DNA from: JADFOB01 sp964651325
GTDB lineage: Bacteria > Planctomycetota > Phycisphaerae > UBA1845
DNA: 39,150 nucleotides
Reading direction: 5' to 3'
NCBI GenBank assembly: GCA_964651325.1
Contig: CAZYXP010000004.1
Coordinates: forward strand, 1 to 39,150
Part shown: one piece after another, positions 6,622 through 15,401 of the stretch
Layout of the letters: each line of letters begins with the position of its first letter
Position numbering within the stretch: the first letter of the stretch is position 1
The notes under the pieces: model-generated
What the model was told of the DNA's origin: nothing
Database searches by the model: none
What the model saw: the letters and a program-made list of their open reading frames with translations, nothing else
Position numbers and translations under genes: made by a program

Positions 6622-8818
6622 ACGAAGACTGAAGTTGCTGTTGGTGCTCACGGGCCTGGCGACCCTCATCGTGGGGGGGCGCCTCTTCCAGCTTCAAGTC
6701 GTGGATGCATCGTATTACCGCGCGCGAGCCGAGCGGTCCCTCTTGTCTCGACCCAAGTCCTTGCCGTTTGTTCGAGGAAGCCTCCTCGATCGCACCGGAG
6801 CCCTGCTCGTCGGCGACCGGGCATGCTGGGATGTGACGCTCGATTTCGAAGCCGTTGCGGCCGACATGGGCGACTATCGCCGCTCATTTCTCAATCGCCT
6901 TCGCAGATGGTACCGCAGCCCGGCGGGCGACGAAGCCATCAGCGACGAGGCGCTTAAGAGCCGGTTCCAAGAGAGTCTCAAGCCCATGTGGTTGGATCTT
7001 GCGGCGCTGGATCCGCGACGTGAGTCTGTCGAGAGGCTACGGGAGCGTGTCGCGCACATCTATCGCCGCATCATCCGCATTCGCGAAACGGTGGCCGACC
7101 GACGCGGATTTGACAGCCCGGTGGCAGAAGAAAGAACGGCGCACGCCATCGTGAAGCGGCTCGACAGTGTTGCGCAGATTGCAGCGCGCGAGCGTCTGGC
7201 TCAGTATCCATGGCTCCATGTTGAGTCGTCTAGCGTGCGCCAGTTTGCCGAGCGCGGCGATGCGTTCGCACACCTATTGGGTCGAACCGGCGCGGTGACG
7301 GCGGAGGTGGTCGCGGCCGATCCGCATGCGGATGATCGGCTGGTCCGGTATCTGGCCAACGATCGTGTTGGGATCAGCGGAGCCGAGTACGCGGCGGAGT
7401 CGTTGCTACGCGGTCGGCGCGGGCAAATCCGTAGGGACCGGGACGGGCGGATCGTGGCGGACGGCCTGATCGAATCGCAGGACGGGAAGGCGGTTCGGTT
7501 GGCGGTGCACGGCCTCCTGCAACGCCGTTTGTATGATTTGCTGGCGCGGACGGTGGACCGTCATCCGGATTCCAGCGGTGGGGCGATTGTTGTCTTGGAC
7601 GTTGCGTCGCGGGAAGTCCTCGGCTTGGTGTCGTATCCGGGATACGACCCCAATCGCTTCGACGAACTCTTCAGAGAGATGCGCGATGATACGGTCCGAC
7701 TTCCGCTCCGGTTTCGGGCCGTGGGGAACGGGTACGCGCCGGGATCGACCGTCAAACCGCTTGTGTGTTTGACCGGTCTGGCTAGTGGGGCCATCACGCT
7801 CGATTCTCAAGAATATTGCATGGGGTATCTTTTTCCAGATGTGCGGAAGGCCTGGCGATGTTGGCCGGTGCGCGGCACGGGGATGCGTATGCAACACGGC
7901 TCGGTCGACGTGGTCGAGGCGCTGAAGGGGAGTTGCAACATCTTCATGTACCGGCTCGGAGAGAAGCTGGGTGTGGATCGGTTGTGCGGCGCGTTTCACA
8001 GTGTGGGCGTCGGCTTGAGCGGCGGCACGGGTTTGAAGGAAGAAGCGACGGGGCTCAATCCCTTGCCGGCCTGGCTGATGGAGCGTCGTGGGGTTGGTGT
8101 CACGCCGGGGACCGCTCGCCTTTTTGCAGTGGGGCAGGGCGAACTGCTGCTGACTCCGTTGCAGGTGGCCAATCTGATGGCCACCTACGCAAGCGGTCGA
8201 TACCGGCAAGTGTCGCTATTTCTTGGGGGGGCGCCTCGGCCGGAGTGGAGCTTGCCGGCGCAACCGGCTCACCTCAACGCGGTACGTCGCGGGATGTATG
8301 CGGTCGTCAACGACCCGGAGGGTACGGCCTATCGTTCGGCCCATTTTGTGCATCCGCTTTATGCGATTTGTGGCAAAACAGGCAGCGCCACAGCGGGCCA
8401 ACGACCGACATCGTACCGTGTCGCGTATGTCGGCGGTGACGGCGTCGCGTCGGTTGAGGTGGTGCCAGCGGGTTCTCGATCGGAGGCGGTAGGGCGCTTC
8501 GAACAAATGTATCCCGACGCCACGTTCGACCCCGCGGGGCTGGAAGTGGCTAGTCGATGGCCCTTGTCGGAGCGCCCGGCGGAGGGCGGCAAGTATTCCC
8601 ACGCCTGGTTTGGGGGGTTCCTTCAGCGGCTCGATCATGAGGGCCAACCGGATTGGACCGTCTCGCCGCGCGTGGCTTTTGCCGTTTTGGTCGAGTTCGG
8701 CGGTAGCGGAGGCCGCACATCGGGTCCGCTGGCTAAAGACGTGGCCCAGACGTTGCTTGAACTGTTCGGCGAGGATCTTGACTGGGACATTGACGCGTCG
8801 CGGGAGTGGGAATCATGA
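6614..8818 (+). CDS. mrdA: Penicillin-binding protein 2, elongation transpeptidase
   Basis: Class B PBP that cross-links peptidoglycan during cell elongation, working with RodA in the periplasm. The 734-residue product has an N-terminal membrane anchor (about 5-25), a dimerisation/pedestal region containing LPFVRGSLLDRTGALL and a long charged insertion (about 90-200), then the transpeptidase domain with all three motifs: S378-T-V-K381, S440-C-N, and K588-T-G. It is longer than E. coli PBP2 (633). About 65 residues separate KTG from the following HAWFGGF strand, more than usual. GTG start overlaps mreD by 8 bases, and the stop overlaps rodA in ATGA, so the three genes are translationally coupled. 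Confidence 0.95.
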   Translation: MFERRLKLLLVLTGLATLIVGGRLFQLQVVDASYYRARAERSLLSRPKSLPFVRGSLLDRTGALLVGDRACWDVTLDFEAVAADMGDYRRSFLNRLRRWYRSPAGDEAISDEALKSRFQESLKPMWLDLAALDPRRESVERLRERVAHIYRRIIRIRETVADRRGFDSPVAEERTAHAIVKRLDSVAQIAARERLAQYPWLHVESSSVRQFAERGDAFAHLLGRTGAVTAEVVAADPHADDRLVRYLANDRVGISGAEYAAESLLRGRRGQIRRDRDGRIVADGLIESQDGKAVRLAVHGLLQRRLYDLLARTVDRHPDSSGGAIVVLDVASREVLGLVSYPGYDPNRFDELFREMRDDTVRLPLRFRAVGNGYAPGSTVKPLVCLTGLASGAITLDSQEYCMGYLFPDVRKAWRCWPVRGTGMRMQHGSVDVVEALKGSCNIFMYRLGEKLGVDRLCGAFHSVGVGLSGGTGLKEEATGLNPLPAWLMERRGVGVTPGTARLFAVGQGELLLTPLQVANLMATYASGRYRQVSLFLGGAPRPEWSLPAQPAHLNAVRRGMYAVVNDPEGTAYRSAHFVHPLYAICGKTGSATAGQRPTSYRVAYVGGDGVASVEVVPAGSRSEAVGRFEQMYPDATFDPAGLEVASRWPLSERPAEGGKYSHAWFGGFLQRLDHEGQPDWTVSPRVAFAVLVEFGGSGGRTSGPLAKDVAQTLLELFGEDLDWDIDASREWES

Positions 8819-10101
8819 CTCCATCGCGCGTGGACCTAACTCAGACCGGCAAGGTCATTTTGGCCGCGGTGATGGTTCTTGTGGTGGTGGGGATCGCCTG
8901 CATTTACGTGACGAACACCCATTATAGCGCCGGCCACGACGGTCCGCGCAATGCCGCCAAGCAGGTCTTGCGCGTGGTGCTCAGTCTGGGGCTGGGGTTG
9001 ATCGTGCTGCGGGTCGGATACCGGTGGATATCTCGCTATTCGTACTTCCTCTTCTTCGTGGCGTTGCTGCTGCTGGTGCCGCCGTTTGTCGCCAAGGTGT
9101 TGCATACGAGCATGGGCGGTTTGACGGCCCCGCGAAATGGGGCTTATCGATGGATTCATCTCCCCGGGTTTCCGCTGCAACCGTCGGAATTCATGAAGGT
9201 CGCATTCGTCATTGCGTTGGCGTGGTACCTGCGCTATCGGCACAACTACCGCACCTTCGCGGGATTGTTGGTGCCACTGATGATCTCGACGATTCCGCTC
9301 GCGTTGATCTTGCTGGAACCTGACCTGGGCACCTGCGTGCTTTTGGTGGTTGTGCTGATGACCATGTTGTTTCTGGCCGGTGCGAAGATCGCCCACCTAG
9401 CCATCATTGCGCTGATCGGGCTGGCCATGGTGCCCCCGGCGTGGACGCAAATCGAAGATTATCAGCGGCTGCGCGTCGCTTCGGTGCTGTTGCAGTCGGA
9501 CCGTTTGCGGGAAGCCATCCAGGAACGCCCTGCCGATTACGAACAACTGGCGACCAAGCGCCAAGCCATCGAGTGGCCGGTGAGCAGCGGCTACCAATTG
9601 GTTCACTCCAAGAATGCGATCGGCAGCGGTGGGGTGCTCGGCTATGGATGGGGCAACGGCATGTACGTCACGGGCAGCCTGCTTCCCGACCGGCACAACG
9701 ACTTCGTTTTCTCTCTGATTGCGCATCAATGGGGGATGGTGGGATGTTGCCTGGTCTTGGCGTGCTACGCCGTCATCGTGCTTTGCGGCGTGCTGATTGC
9801 GCAGGCCACGACGGAGCCGTTTGCGCGATTGCTTTCGGCCGGATTGACCTCGTTGATTGTGGCGCAGGTGCTGGTGAATATCGGGATGACGCTCGGGCTC
9901 ATGCCGATCACAGGCATGACGCTTCCGTTCGTGTCGTACGGCGGGAGCAGTATGGTGACCAACTTCGTTTGTATCGCGTTGCTGATCAGCGTCTCAAGGC
10001 ATAAACCGTTTCTTTTGGCAGAAAAACCCTTCGAATACGGGGCCAAACGGCGAAAGACACTTTACCTTTCCGAGCCGGGTGAGGAAGTTTCGGCGGCGTA
10101 G
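8815..10101 (+). CDS. rodA: Peptidoglycan glycosyltransferase RodA
   Basis: SEDS-family glycosyltransferase that polymerises lipid II for the side wall in partnership with PBP2. The 428-residue protein has about ten membrane helices and SEDS signatures: AYRWIHLPGFPLQPSEFMK near residue 115, ILLEPDLGT near 165 (including the conserved aspartate), SGYQLVHSKNAIGSGG, HNDFVFSLIAHQWG near 300, and GLMPITGMTLPFVSYGGSS near 365. The large loop before HNDFVF is longer than in E. coli RodA. The ATG at 8815 overlaps the mrdA stop as ATGA and has GGGAGTGGG upstream; a GTG at 8806 is a less likely in-frame start. FtsW is a possible alternative, but the neighbouring genes favour RodA. Confidence 0.94.
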   Translation: MTPSRVDLTQTGKVILAAVMVLVVVGIACIYVTNTHYSAGHDGPRNAAKQVLRVVLSLGLGLIVLRVGYRWISRYSYFLFFVALLLLVPPFVAKVLHTSMGGLTAPRNGAYRWIHLPGFPLQPSEFMKVAFVIALAWYLRYRHNYRTFAGLLVPLMISTIPLALILLEPDLGTCVLLVVVLMTMLFLAGAKIAHLAIIALIGLAMVPPAWTQIEDYQRLRVASVLLQSDRLREAIQERPADYEQLATKRQAIEWPVSSGYQLVHSKNAIGSGGVLGYGWGNGMYVTGSLLPDRHNDFVFSLIAHQWGMVGCCLVLACYAVIVLCGVLIAQATTEPFARLLSAGLTSLIVAQVLVNIGMTLGLMPITGMTLPFVSYGGSSMVTNFVCIALLISVSRHKPFLLAEKPFEYGAKRRKTLYLSEPGEEVSAA

Positions 10102-10134
10102 AGGCCAGGCGTCCGCGAATCGGAAAGAGGATCG

Positions 10135-11391
10135 ATGTCCCAGGTGCTTTCATGCAGTCACTTTCCCGTTTGCAGTGGATGCACGGCCATCGATACGCCT
10201 TATGAGCGGCAGTTGGAGCGAAAACTTGCGGCGGTGCAGGCGGCGTTTACCGAGGCGTCGCTGCCGGATTTCGATGTCCGTTCGATTCGCCGCATTGCGC
10301 CAAGCCCGTCACCTAGCGGCTACCGCAACCGTGTGCGTTTGGTCCCCGCTTGGGCACCCGGCGTTGAGGGCAAGCCACGTGGCATTCATCTTGGGTTGTA
10401 TCGCGCGGGTTCCCATCAGGTGATTGACATCCCCGGCTGTCCGGTACAAGCCGTCGGATTGAACGCGGCCGTGGAAGTGGTTCGTGAAGCCATCACCGCC
10501 GCCGACCTGAGCCTGTACGATGAGGTCGCCATCTGTGGGGATTTGCGTTTCGTTTCGCTTCGTCAGGGCATGCGCACCGCGCAGGTGTTGGTTGGCGTGG
10601 TCACGCGTGATGAGCGATGTGAGGGTCTCGATCGGTTCGTCGAACAGGTGACTCGGCGATGCGCCGACGTGGTCGGCGTCATTCAGAATATCAATCCGCA
10701 GCCGGGCAACGTGATCTTCGGCCCGCGCACGCGCGTTCTGGCCGGTCGCGCTTATATGGAAGAAGAAGTGTGCGGATTGAAAATCAGGCTGGGGCTCACC
10801 AGTTTTTTTCAAGTCAACACCGATATGGCGGAGCGGGCCTACCGAGCTATACTCGCGCAACTTGAACTGGACCGACGGACCACACTCTTGGACCTGTATT
10901 CGGGGATCGGGTCAATCGGTTTGGTGGCGTCGAGTGCGGTACACCGTGTGATTGGCATCGAAACCTCCGACGAGGCGGTCGAGTTTGCGCAGCAGTCTGC
11001 GGCCGCCAACGGCGTGGGCCACTGCGAATTCAAGACGGGCCGGGTCGAGCAGAAGCTTCAACCCGTCATTGCGGAACTCGGCAGAATTGGGCTGAGCCGC
11101 GGGCAGTTGGCGGTCGTCGTAAACCCGCCACGCAAGGGTCTTGATCCGGTGGTCGTGGACATGCTAGGCAAGGTCGGCCCCGGGCGAATCGCCTATTTGT
11201 CATGCAGCGTGGCTTCCTTGTTGAACGACCTGGCGCTCTTCATACAGCGGGGATATCGTGTTCGACATGTGGAGCTCTTTGATATGTTTCCACAAACCGA
11301 GCAGGTAGAGGCTCTGGCGATTTTGCAGATGCGCGGCCCGACGATTCCGAGAGTCAGCGGGCGGGTTCGAAAGCGCCCAAAGCAGAGTTAG
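10135..11391 (+). CDS. rlmD: RNA uracil-C5 methyltransferase, TrmA/RlmC/RlmD family
   Basis: This SAM-dependent enzyme methylates C5 of a uracil, most likely in 23S rRNA. N-terminal cysteines C7, C13 and C16 (C-x5-C-x2-C) with C102 form the Fe-S cluster motif of RlmC/RlmD. The catalytic half has SFFQVNT (223-229), the SAM loop LLDLYSGIGSIGL (251-263), NPPRKGLDP (330-338), the nucleophile Cys357 in YLSCS, and Glu392 in TEQVEAL as general base. The 418-residue protein has no N-terminal TRAM domain, unlike E. coli RlmD, so RlmC-like specificity is equally possible; the symbol is the conventional one. GGAAAGAGG precedes the ATG. It follows rodA by 33 bases and may be co-transcribed. Confidence 0.85.
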   Translation: MSQVLSCSHFPVCSGCTAIDTPYERQLERKLAAVQAAFTEASLPDFDVRSIRRIAPSPSPSGYRNRVRLVPAWAPGVEGKPRGIHLGLYRAGSHQVIDIPGCPVQAVGLNAAVEVVREAITAADLSLYDEVAICGDLRFVSLRQGMRTAQVLVGVVTRDERCEGLDRFVEQVTRRCADVVGVIQNINPQPGNVIFGPRTRVLAGRAYMEEEVCGLKIRLGLTSFFQVNTDMAERAYRAILAQLELDRRTTLLDLYSGIGSIGLVASSAVHRVIGIETSDEAVEFAQQSAAANGVGHCEFKTGRVEQKLQPVIAELGRIGLSRGQLAVVVNPPRKGLDPVVVDMLGKVGPGRIAYLSCSVASLLNDLALFIQRGYRVRHVELFDMFPQTEQVEALAILQMRGPTIPRVSGRVRKRPKQS

Positions 11392-11555
11392 CGGGTGCTC
11401 CCACTGTGTGGAGCGGCTGAGAAACCCCGTCGATTCGGCAACCGCCCCGAGCCGCGGGCTTCATTCCGCACGGCCTCGGGCGTTGACCCCACAGCCGGCA
11501 CACGAATCACGCGAGCGCTCTTGCTTGGTCCTGGCATGGGTTAACGGACGGAGCC

Positions 11556-11960
11556 ATGGAATCGGACGGTTTGTTGGGTGATCAGATGGGGGCGGAAGAG
11601 GCGTGTGGCGTGGCGGAACTCATCAGCGAATTGATCGAGCCGGACGGCGGCGGGTTTGATACGGCCTCTATGGGACGGGGCGAGCCGGGCGTGCCGCATG
11701 GTTTTCAATGGCGTGGCGTTGTGTATGCGATCGCGAAAACGATCGCGGTCTGGAAACAATCCTCGCGCGAGGGAGCCCGTGCACAAGGGGAACTCTATCT
11801 GAGGCGGCACTACTATCTGCTTGAGATGGACGACGGCAGTGAATGGACGGTGTATTTTCTCCGGCAGGCGCTCCAATCGGGCAGCGCGAAGAAGCGGTGG
11901 TTTCTCTACACCCGCAATGAGTCGGGGGGAGATGGTGTTGGTCGTTCGGGAGGCTCATGA
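11556..11960 (+). CDS. Small uncharacterised protein, DUF6504-like
   Basis: The 134-residue product has a poorly structured N-terminal third and a compact core with FQWRGVVYAIAKTIAVWKQS, then LYLRRHYYLLEMDDGSEWTVYFLRQ and RWFLYTR. This pattern of a short beta-rich domain with W-R-G, R-R-x-Y and D-D-G resembles the DUF6504 family of small cytoplasmic proteins; the match is from memory and only moderately sure. No signal peptide, membrane helix or catalytic motif is visible. Its stop codon overlaps the aldehyde dehydrogenase start (ATGA), so the two are very likely co-translated. Function is unknown. Confidence 0.65.
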   Translation: MESDGLLGDQMGAEEACGVAELISELIEPDGGGFDTASMGRGEPGVPHGFQWRGVVYAIAKTIAVWKQSSREGARAQGELYLRRHYYLLEMDDGSEWTVYFLRQALQSGSAKKRWFLYTRNESGGDGVGRSGGS

Positions 11961-13399
11961 TGCTTCGTACATCCTATCCGTACTATCTGGCGAATCGGCC
12001 GGTCGCGGCCAATACGGCGCTGGAGGTGACGGACAAGTACAGTGGCAAGGTCGTGTCGCGCGTGGCGTTGGCCGACGAAGTGGCGATTGAAACCGCAATT
12101 TGTGCGGCTGCCGACGCGATGCCATCCATGCGGCGGATGCCGGCCTATGTGCGGCAGGCGGCGCTTGACCATGTGGTGCGCCGTGTCGAGGAGCGGCGGG
12201 ACGAGTTGGCGGAGATTCTTTGTATCGAGGCCGGCAAACCCATCCGCGACGCCCGCGGTGAGGTGACGCGCCTGGCCGATACGTTTCGGGTTGCGGCTGC
12301 GGAAGCGGTGCGGATGACCGGCGAATTCTTACCGCTGGATATCAGCGCGCGGGCCGAAGGGGTTTCGTCGATCTGGCGGCGGTTTCCGATCGGGCCGTGC
12401 AGTTTCATTTGTCCGTTTAATTTTCCGCTGAATCTGGTCGCGCACAAGGTGGCGCCAGCGATCGCGGTAGGATGTTCATTCGTGCTGAAGCCGGCAAGCC
12501 GGACGCCGATCGGCGCGTTGCTGCTTGGCGAGATACTCGAGGAGACCGATCTGCCGGAGGGGGCGTTTAGCATCTTGCCCTGTTCGCGCGATGGGGCTGA
12601 TTTGTTCACCACCGACGAGCGGCTCAAGCTGCTGAGCTTCACAGGTTCTCCGGATGTAGGGTGGGATCTGAAAAACCGGGCCGGTAAGAAGAAGGTGGTG
12701 CTCGAGCTCGGCGGTAACGCCGCCTGCATTATCGACGAGGACGCGGACATCGCGCTGGCGGCCGACCGGTTGATTATCGGGGCGTTTTACCAATCCGGGC
12801 AAAGCTGCATCGGCGTGCAGCGCATCTTTGCCCACGAGCGCATCTTTGAAGCGCTCAAGACGGCGTTGGTTGCGAGAATCGAAGTTTTGCATGCGGGCGA
12901 CCCGCAAGATGAGAAGACGTTTCTTGGCCCCATGATTTCCGAGACGGAAGCGAAACGCATCGAATCGTGGGTGGATGAAGCTATCGGGGGTGGCGCGCGG
13001 GTTATTTGCGGCGGGAAGCGCGCCGGCGCGTTTTACGACGCGACCCTGCTGGAGTGCGTCGATCCGCGAATGAAGATCAGCTGCGTCGAAGCGTTCGGCC
13101 CGGTCGCGACGATCGAGCCATTCGCGTCTTTTGAAGAGGCAGTCTACCGTGCCAATGACAGTGGCTATGGTCTTCAGGCGGGCGTGTTTACAAATCACGT
13201 GGACCACATGTTCTTCGCATACGAAGAGCTAGAAGTTGGGGGCGTGGTCATCAATGACGTGCCGAGCTTCCGCGTCGATTCAATGCCCTATGGCGGAATC
13301 AAAGACTCCGGGTTGGGCCGTGAAGGCGTCCGCTTTGCCATGGAAGACATGACAGAGATTAAGCTGTTGGTGATGAACAAGCTTGGTCGGTTGCGATGA
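11957..13399 (+). CDS. NAD(P)-dependent aldehyde dehydrogenase
   Basis: Oxidises an aldehyde to a carboxylic acid using NAD(P)+ in the cytoplasm. The 480-residue protein has the family elements in order: CPFNFPLNLVAHKVAPA with the catalytic Asn, FVLKPASRTP with the cofactor-binding Lys, FTGSPDVG, Glu250 in LELGGN, the nucleophile Cys284 in GQSCIGVQR, and EAFGPVATI; length is typical. The set resembles the lactaldehyde / non-phosphorylating glyceraldehyde-3-phosphate group (archaeal MJ1411-like), but the substrate cannot be told from sequence. It overlaps the preceding small gene by 4 bases. Downstream it converges on a minus-strand gene, and the 93-base space between shows no strong terminator. 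Confidence 0.93.
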   Translation: MMLRTSYPYYLANRPVAANTALEVTDKYSGKVVSRVALADEVAIETAICAAADAMPSMRRMPAYVRQAALDHVVRRVEERRDELAEILCIEAGKPIRDARGEVTRLADTFRVAAAEAVRMTGEFLPLDISARAEGVSSIWRRFPIGPCSFICPFNFPLNLVAHKVAPAIAVGCSFVLKPASRTPIGALLLGEILEETDLPEGAFSILPCSRDGADLFTTDERLKLLSFTGSPDVGWDLKNRAGKKKVVLELGGNAACIIDEDADIALAADRLIIGAFYQSGQSCIGVQRIFAHERIFEALKTALVARIEVLHAGDPQDEKTFLGPMISETEAKRIESWVDEAIGGGARVICGGKRAGAFYDATLLECVDPRMKISCVEAFGPVATIEPFASFEEAVYRANDSGYGLQAGVFTNHVDHMFFAYEELEVGGVVINDVPSFRVDSMPYGGIKDSGLGREGVRFAMEDMTEIKLLVMNKLGRLR

Positions 13400-13492
13400 G
13401 TGCTACGCTTGTGACGCTATCATCAAACGTGTTGCGCAAGAACAGCGGCATGCGTGCCGGGCTACGGGGGTGCCATCGACAGAGCCGCTTTG

Positions 13493-15217
13493 TTATCGCG
13501 AAGAGGTCAGCCGGGTCTTGGCCGCGGCCGGGCCGAGCAGGCTGAGGATCGGATGCGGCGCGTCTTGGTCGGGATCCGGCTGGATGGAGATGATTCCGTT
13601 TCGTCGGGCCGCCGTCGCAATCGGCGGCACCTGCTCCCATTTGATCAACTCGCTCTTGGGAAGGCCCACGCCGTAATCCCAATAGAGGCTATGACCCTTG
13701 AGATGCTCGGGCGTTGCAAGCAGGTAGGCTCGCTCGGGCTTGGGCAGCGGCTCCCACCGCTGTTGTATGTCGTAGGAAACATCCCGCCACCAACTCGGAG
13801 CATCGACGTCGGCCGCCACGCGCAGGCGATGCCGAAGCGGTTCGGGAAACAGGACGCGGTACCGCCAGTAGATGGAAGGCGTTGTGAAGATCGGGAGGTC
13901 GTCGTCGAAATCGACGCGCGTGACGATCCGGCGAACCGCCGACGCGATTTGCTGCTGTGGGGATAGGCCCAGCCTGTTCATCCGATATCGATCGAAGTTT
14001 GAGACGGCCATGATCGCGATCAGGGCAACGGGCCACCAACGATATAGAGCCGCCCGTCGAAACGTGGTTGTCAAGAGCCGGTGAACCGCCCACGCCAAGC
14101 AGAGGGAAAACGGAACGCACAGGGCGATCAGATTGATGCCGTTGAAGCCGACCGCGGGAAACACGTACACGCCGTGCGAAATACTGATCGGAACAAACGC
14201 CACGCCGAGGAATGTCAGCACCGCCCAAACCGCCAGCCCGCTGGTTCGACGCTCAAAATAGCCAGCCGCCAGGACGGCCGGCCAAAATGCGCACCCGATG
14301 ACGCCCCAACCGGAATCCACGAGTCTCAAGGGCATGGCCAACCGTCCGAAGACGAGGCGAAGCGTCTGCGACAGCGACGAGTAGGCCTCCCCTTGGCCAG
14401 GGAGCGCGGTGTGCGTGCCCCGCGATCCTGCTAGGGCCTGAAACTTGAACCAAAAGTTGTCCGCGGTCCATGCGTAGAAGGCACATTCGAGCAGAACAAA
14501 TAGCATGGCTCCAAAAAGAACCAGAGCGATCCAGCCCAGCCGTCGCCCTCGCGATGAGGCGTGGCGTTGCCAGCAGAGAAGGACAATCCCGACAAACACG
14601 GCGCCTGTGAACAGCTTTACGGAAGTGGCCATGGCGCCACAGAGTCCAGCGGCAATGGCCAAGGACCAATACGCGGTTCGTCGGGTCGTGCTCGCCGCCA
14701 TGACAGTAGCCAGGATCGCGGCGGCCGCCAAGCAGCAGGTGTACGCGCCGGGTAGCAGGCTGGTCGAGGTATTTTGAAACGCCGGCAGAAACGCGATGAT
14801 GGTTCCCGCCAACAATCCAACCCACCATCCCCAAAGGAGGCGCCCGATCCCAACGACCATCACGATGCATAGCATCGAACTAATCAATGTTGGCAGGATC
14901 AGCGCGGCGGGCGAGTCGCCGAAGAGCATCATCGAGACGGCCACGGCTACCACCATCGGCGAACGGGCGTAATGGTGGTGGATCCGATGAATCGGTTCGC
15001 CCTGTACGACGTGCTCGGCCGCGGCGTGGTAGGACGCATCATCAGCGCCGAGCCAGCCGATCGGATCAATGAGTCGCACGGCCAGCGCCAACAGCAACAG
15101 GGAAGCGAACCACAGCTTGACGCGCCGCGCATTGACGCTTGGCCTGCGCATGACGGACCTGGGGTGGCGGGCGTTGTCGATTGCCGCCCGATCGCTTTCC
15201 GTGGCCTCCATACTCAT
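13493..15217 (-). CDS. GT39-type membrane glycosyltransferase
   Basis: A 574-residue integral membrane protein of the PMT/ArnT-like class, whose members move a sugar from a polyprenyl-phosphate carrier to an acceptor on the outer side of the membrane. After a basic 33-residue N-terminus come about ten or more hydrophobic helices (residues about 35-420). The first extracytoplasmic loop contains GADDASYH with Asp59/Asp60 at the usual catalytic aspartate position. The C-terminal 140 residues form a soluble domain rich in Trp and Tyr. It stands alone on the minus strand, divergent from the next methyltransferase gene. The acceptor and sugar are unknown. ATGs at 15211 and 15151 are alternative starts. 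Confidence 0.8.
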   Translation of the reverse strand: MSMEATESDRAAIDNARHPRSVMRRPSVNARRVKLWFASLLLLALAVRLIDPIGWLGADDASYHAAAEHVVQGEPIHRIHHHYARSPMVVAVAVSMMLFGDSPAALILPTLISSMLCIVMVVGIGRLLWGWWVGLLAGTIIAFLPAFQNTSTSLLPGAYTCCLAAAAILATVMAASTTRRTAYWSLAIAAGLCGAMATSVKLFTGAVFVGIVLLCWQRHASSRGRRLGWIALVLFGAMLFVLLECAFYAWTADNFWFKFQALAGSRGTHTALPGQGEAYSSLSQTLRLVFGRLAMPLRLVDSGWGVIGCAFWPAVLAAGYFERRTSGLAVWAVLTFLGVAFVPISISHGVYVFPAVGFNGINLIALCVPFSLCLAWAVHRLLTTTFRRAALYRWWPVALIAIMAVSNFDRYRMNRLGLSPQQQIASAVRRIVTRVDFDDDLPIFTTPSIYWRYRVLFPEPLRHRLRVAADVDAPSWWRDVSYDIQQRWEPLPKPERAYLLATPEHLKGHSLYWDYGVGLPKSELIKWEQVPPIATAARRNGIISIQPDPDQDAPHPILSLLGPAAAKTRLTSSR

Positions 15218-15401
15218 CGGCTCGCTCGCGCACCATCGAAATGACCGTCAAGGCTCAAAGTATGGAGCCCACGCTGTTGATTATCGGTCGGGAAAGAAGC
15301 GATCTGAAGCAGGCTCGAGGGTCTTGTGTGGGAAGTCCGACTAGGTGCCGATAACCAAGAAGGGAGAGATAGGGTGTCGCTGGTATCCAAGAGTCAATCA
15401 T

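Noticed and set aside
13444..13492. Terminator between the aldehyde dehydrogenase and the GT39 gene
   Set aside because: AGCGGC and GCCGCT can pair, but the loop is about 34 bases, so the structure is weak.
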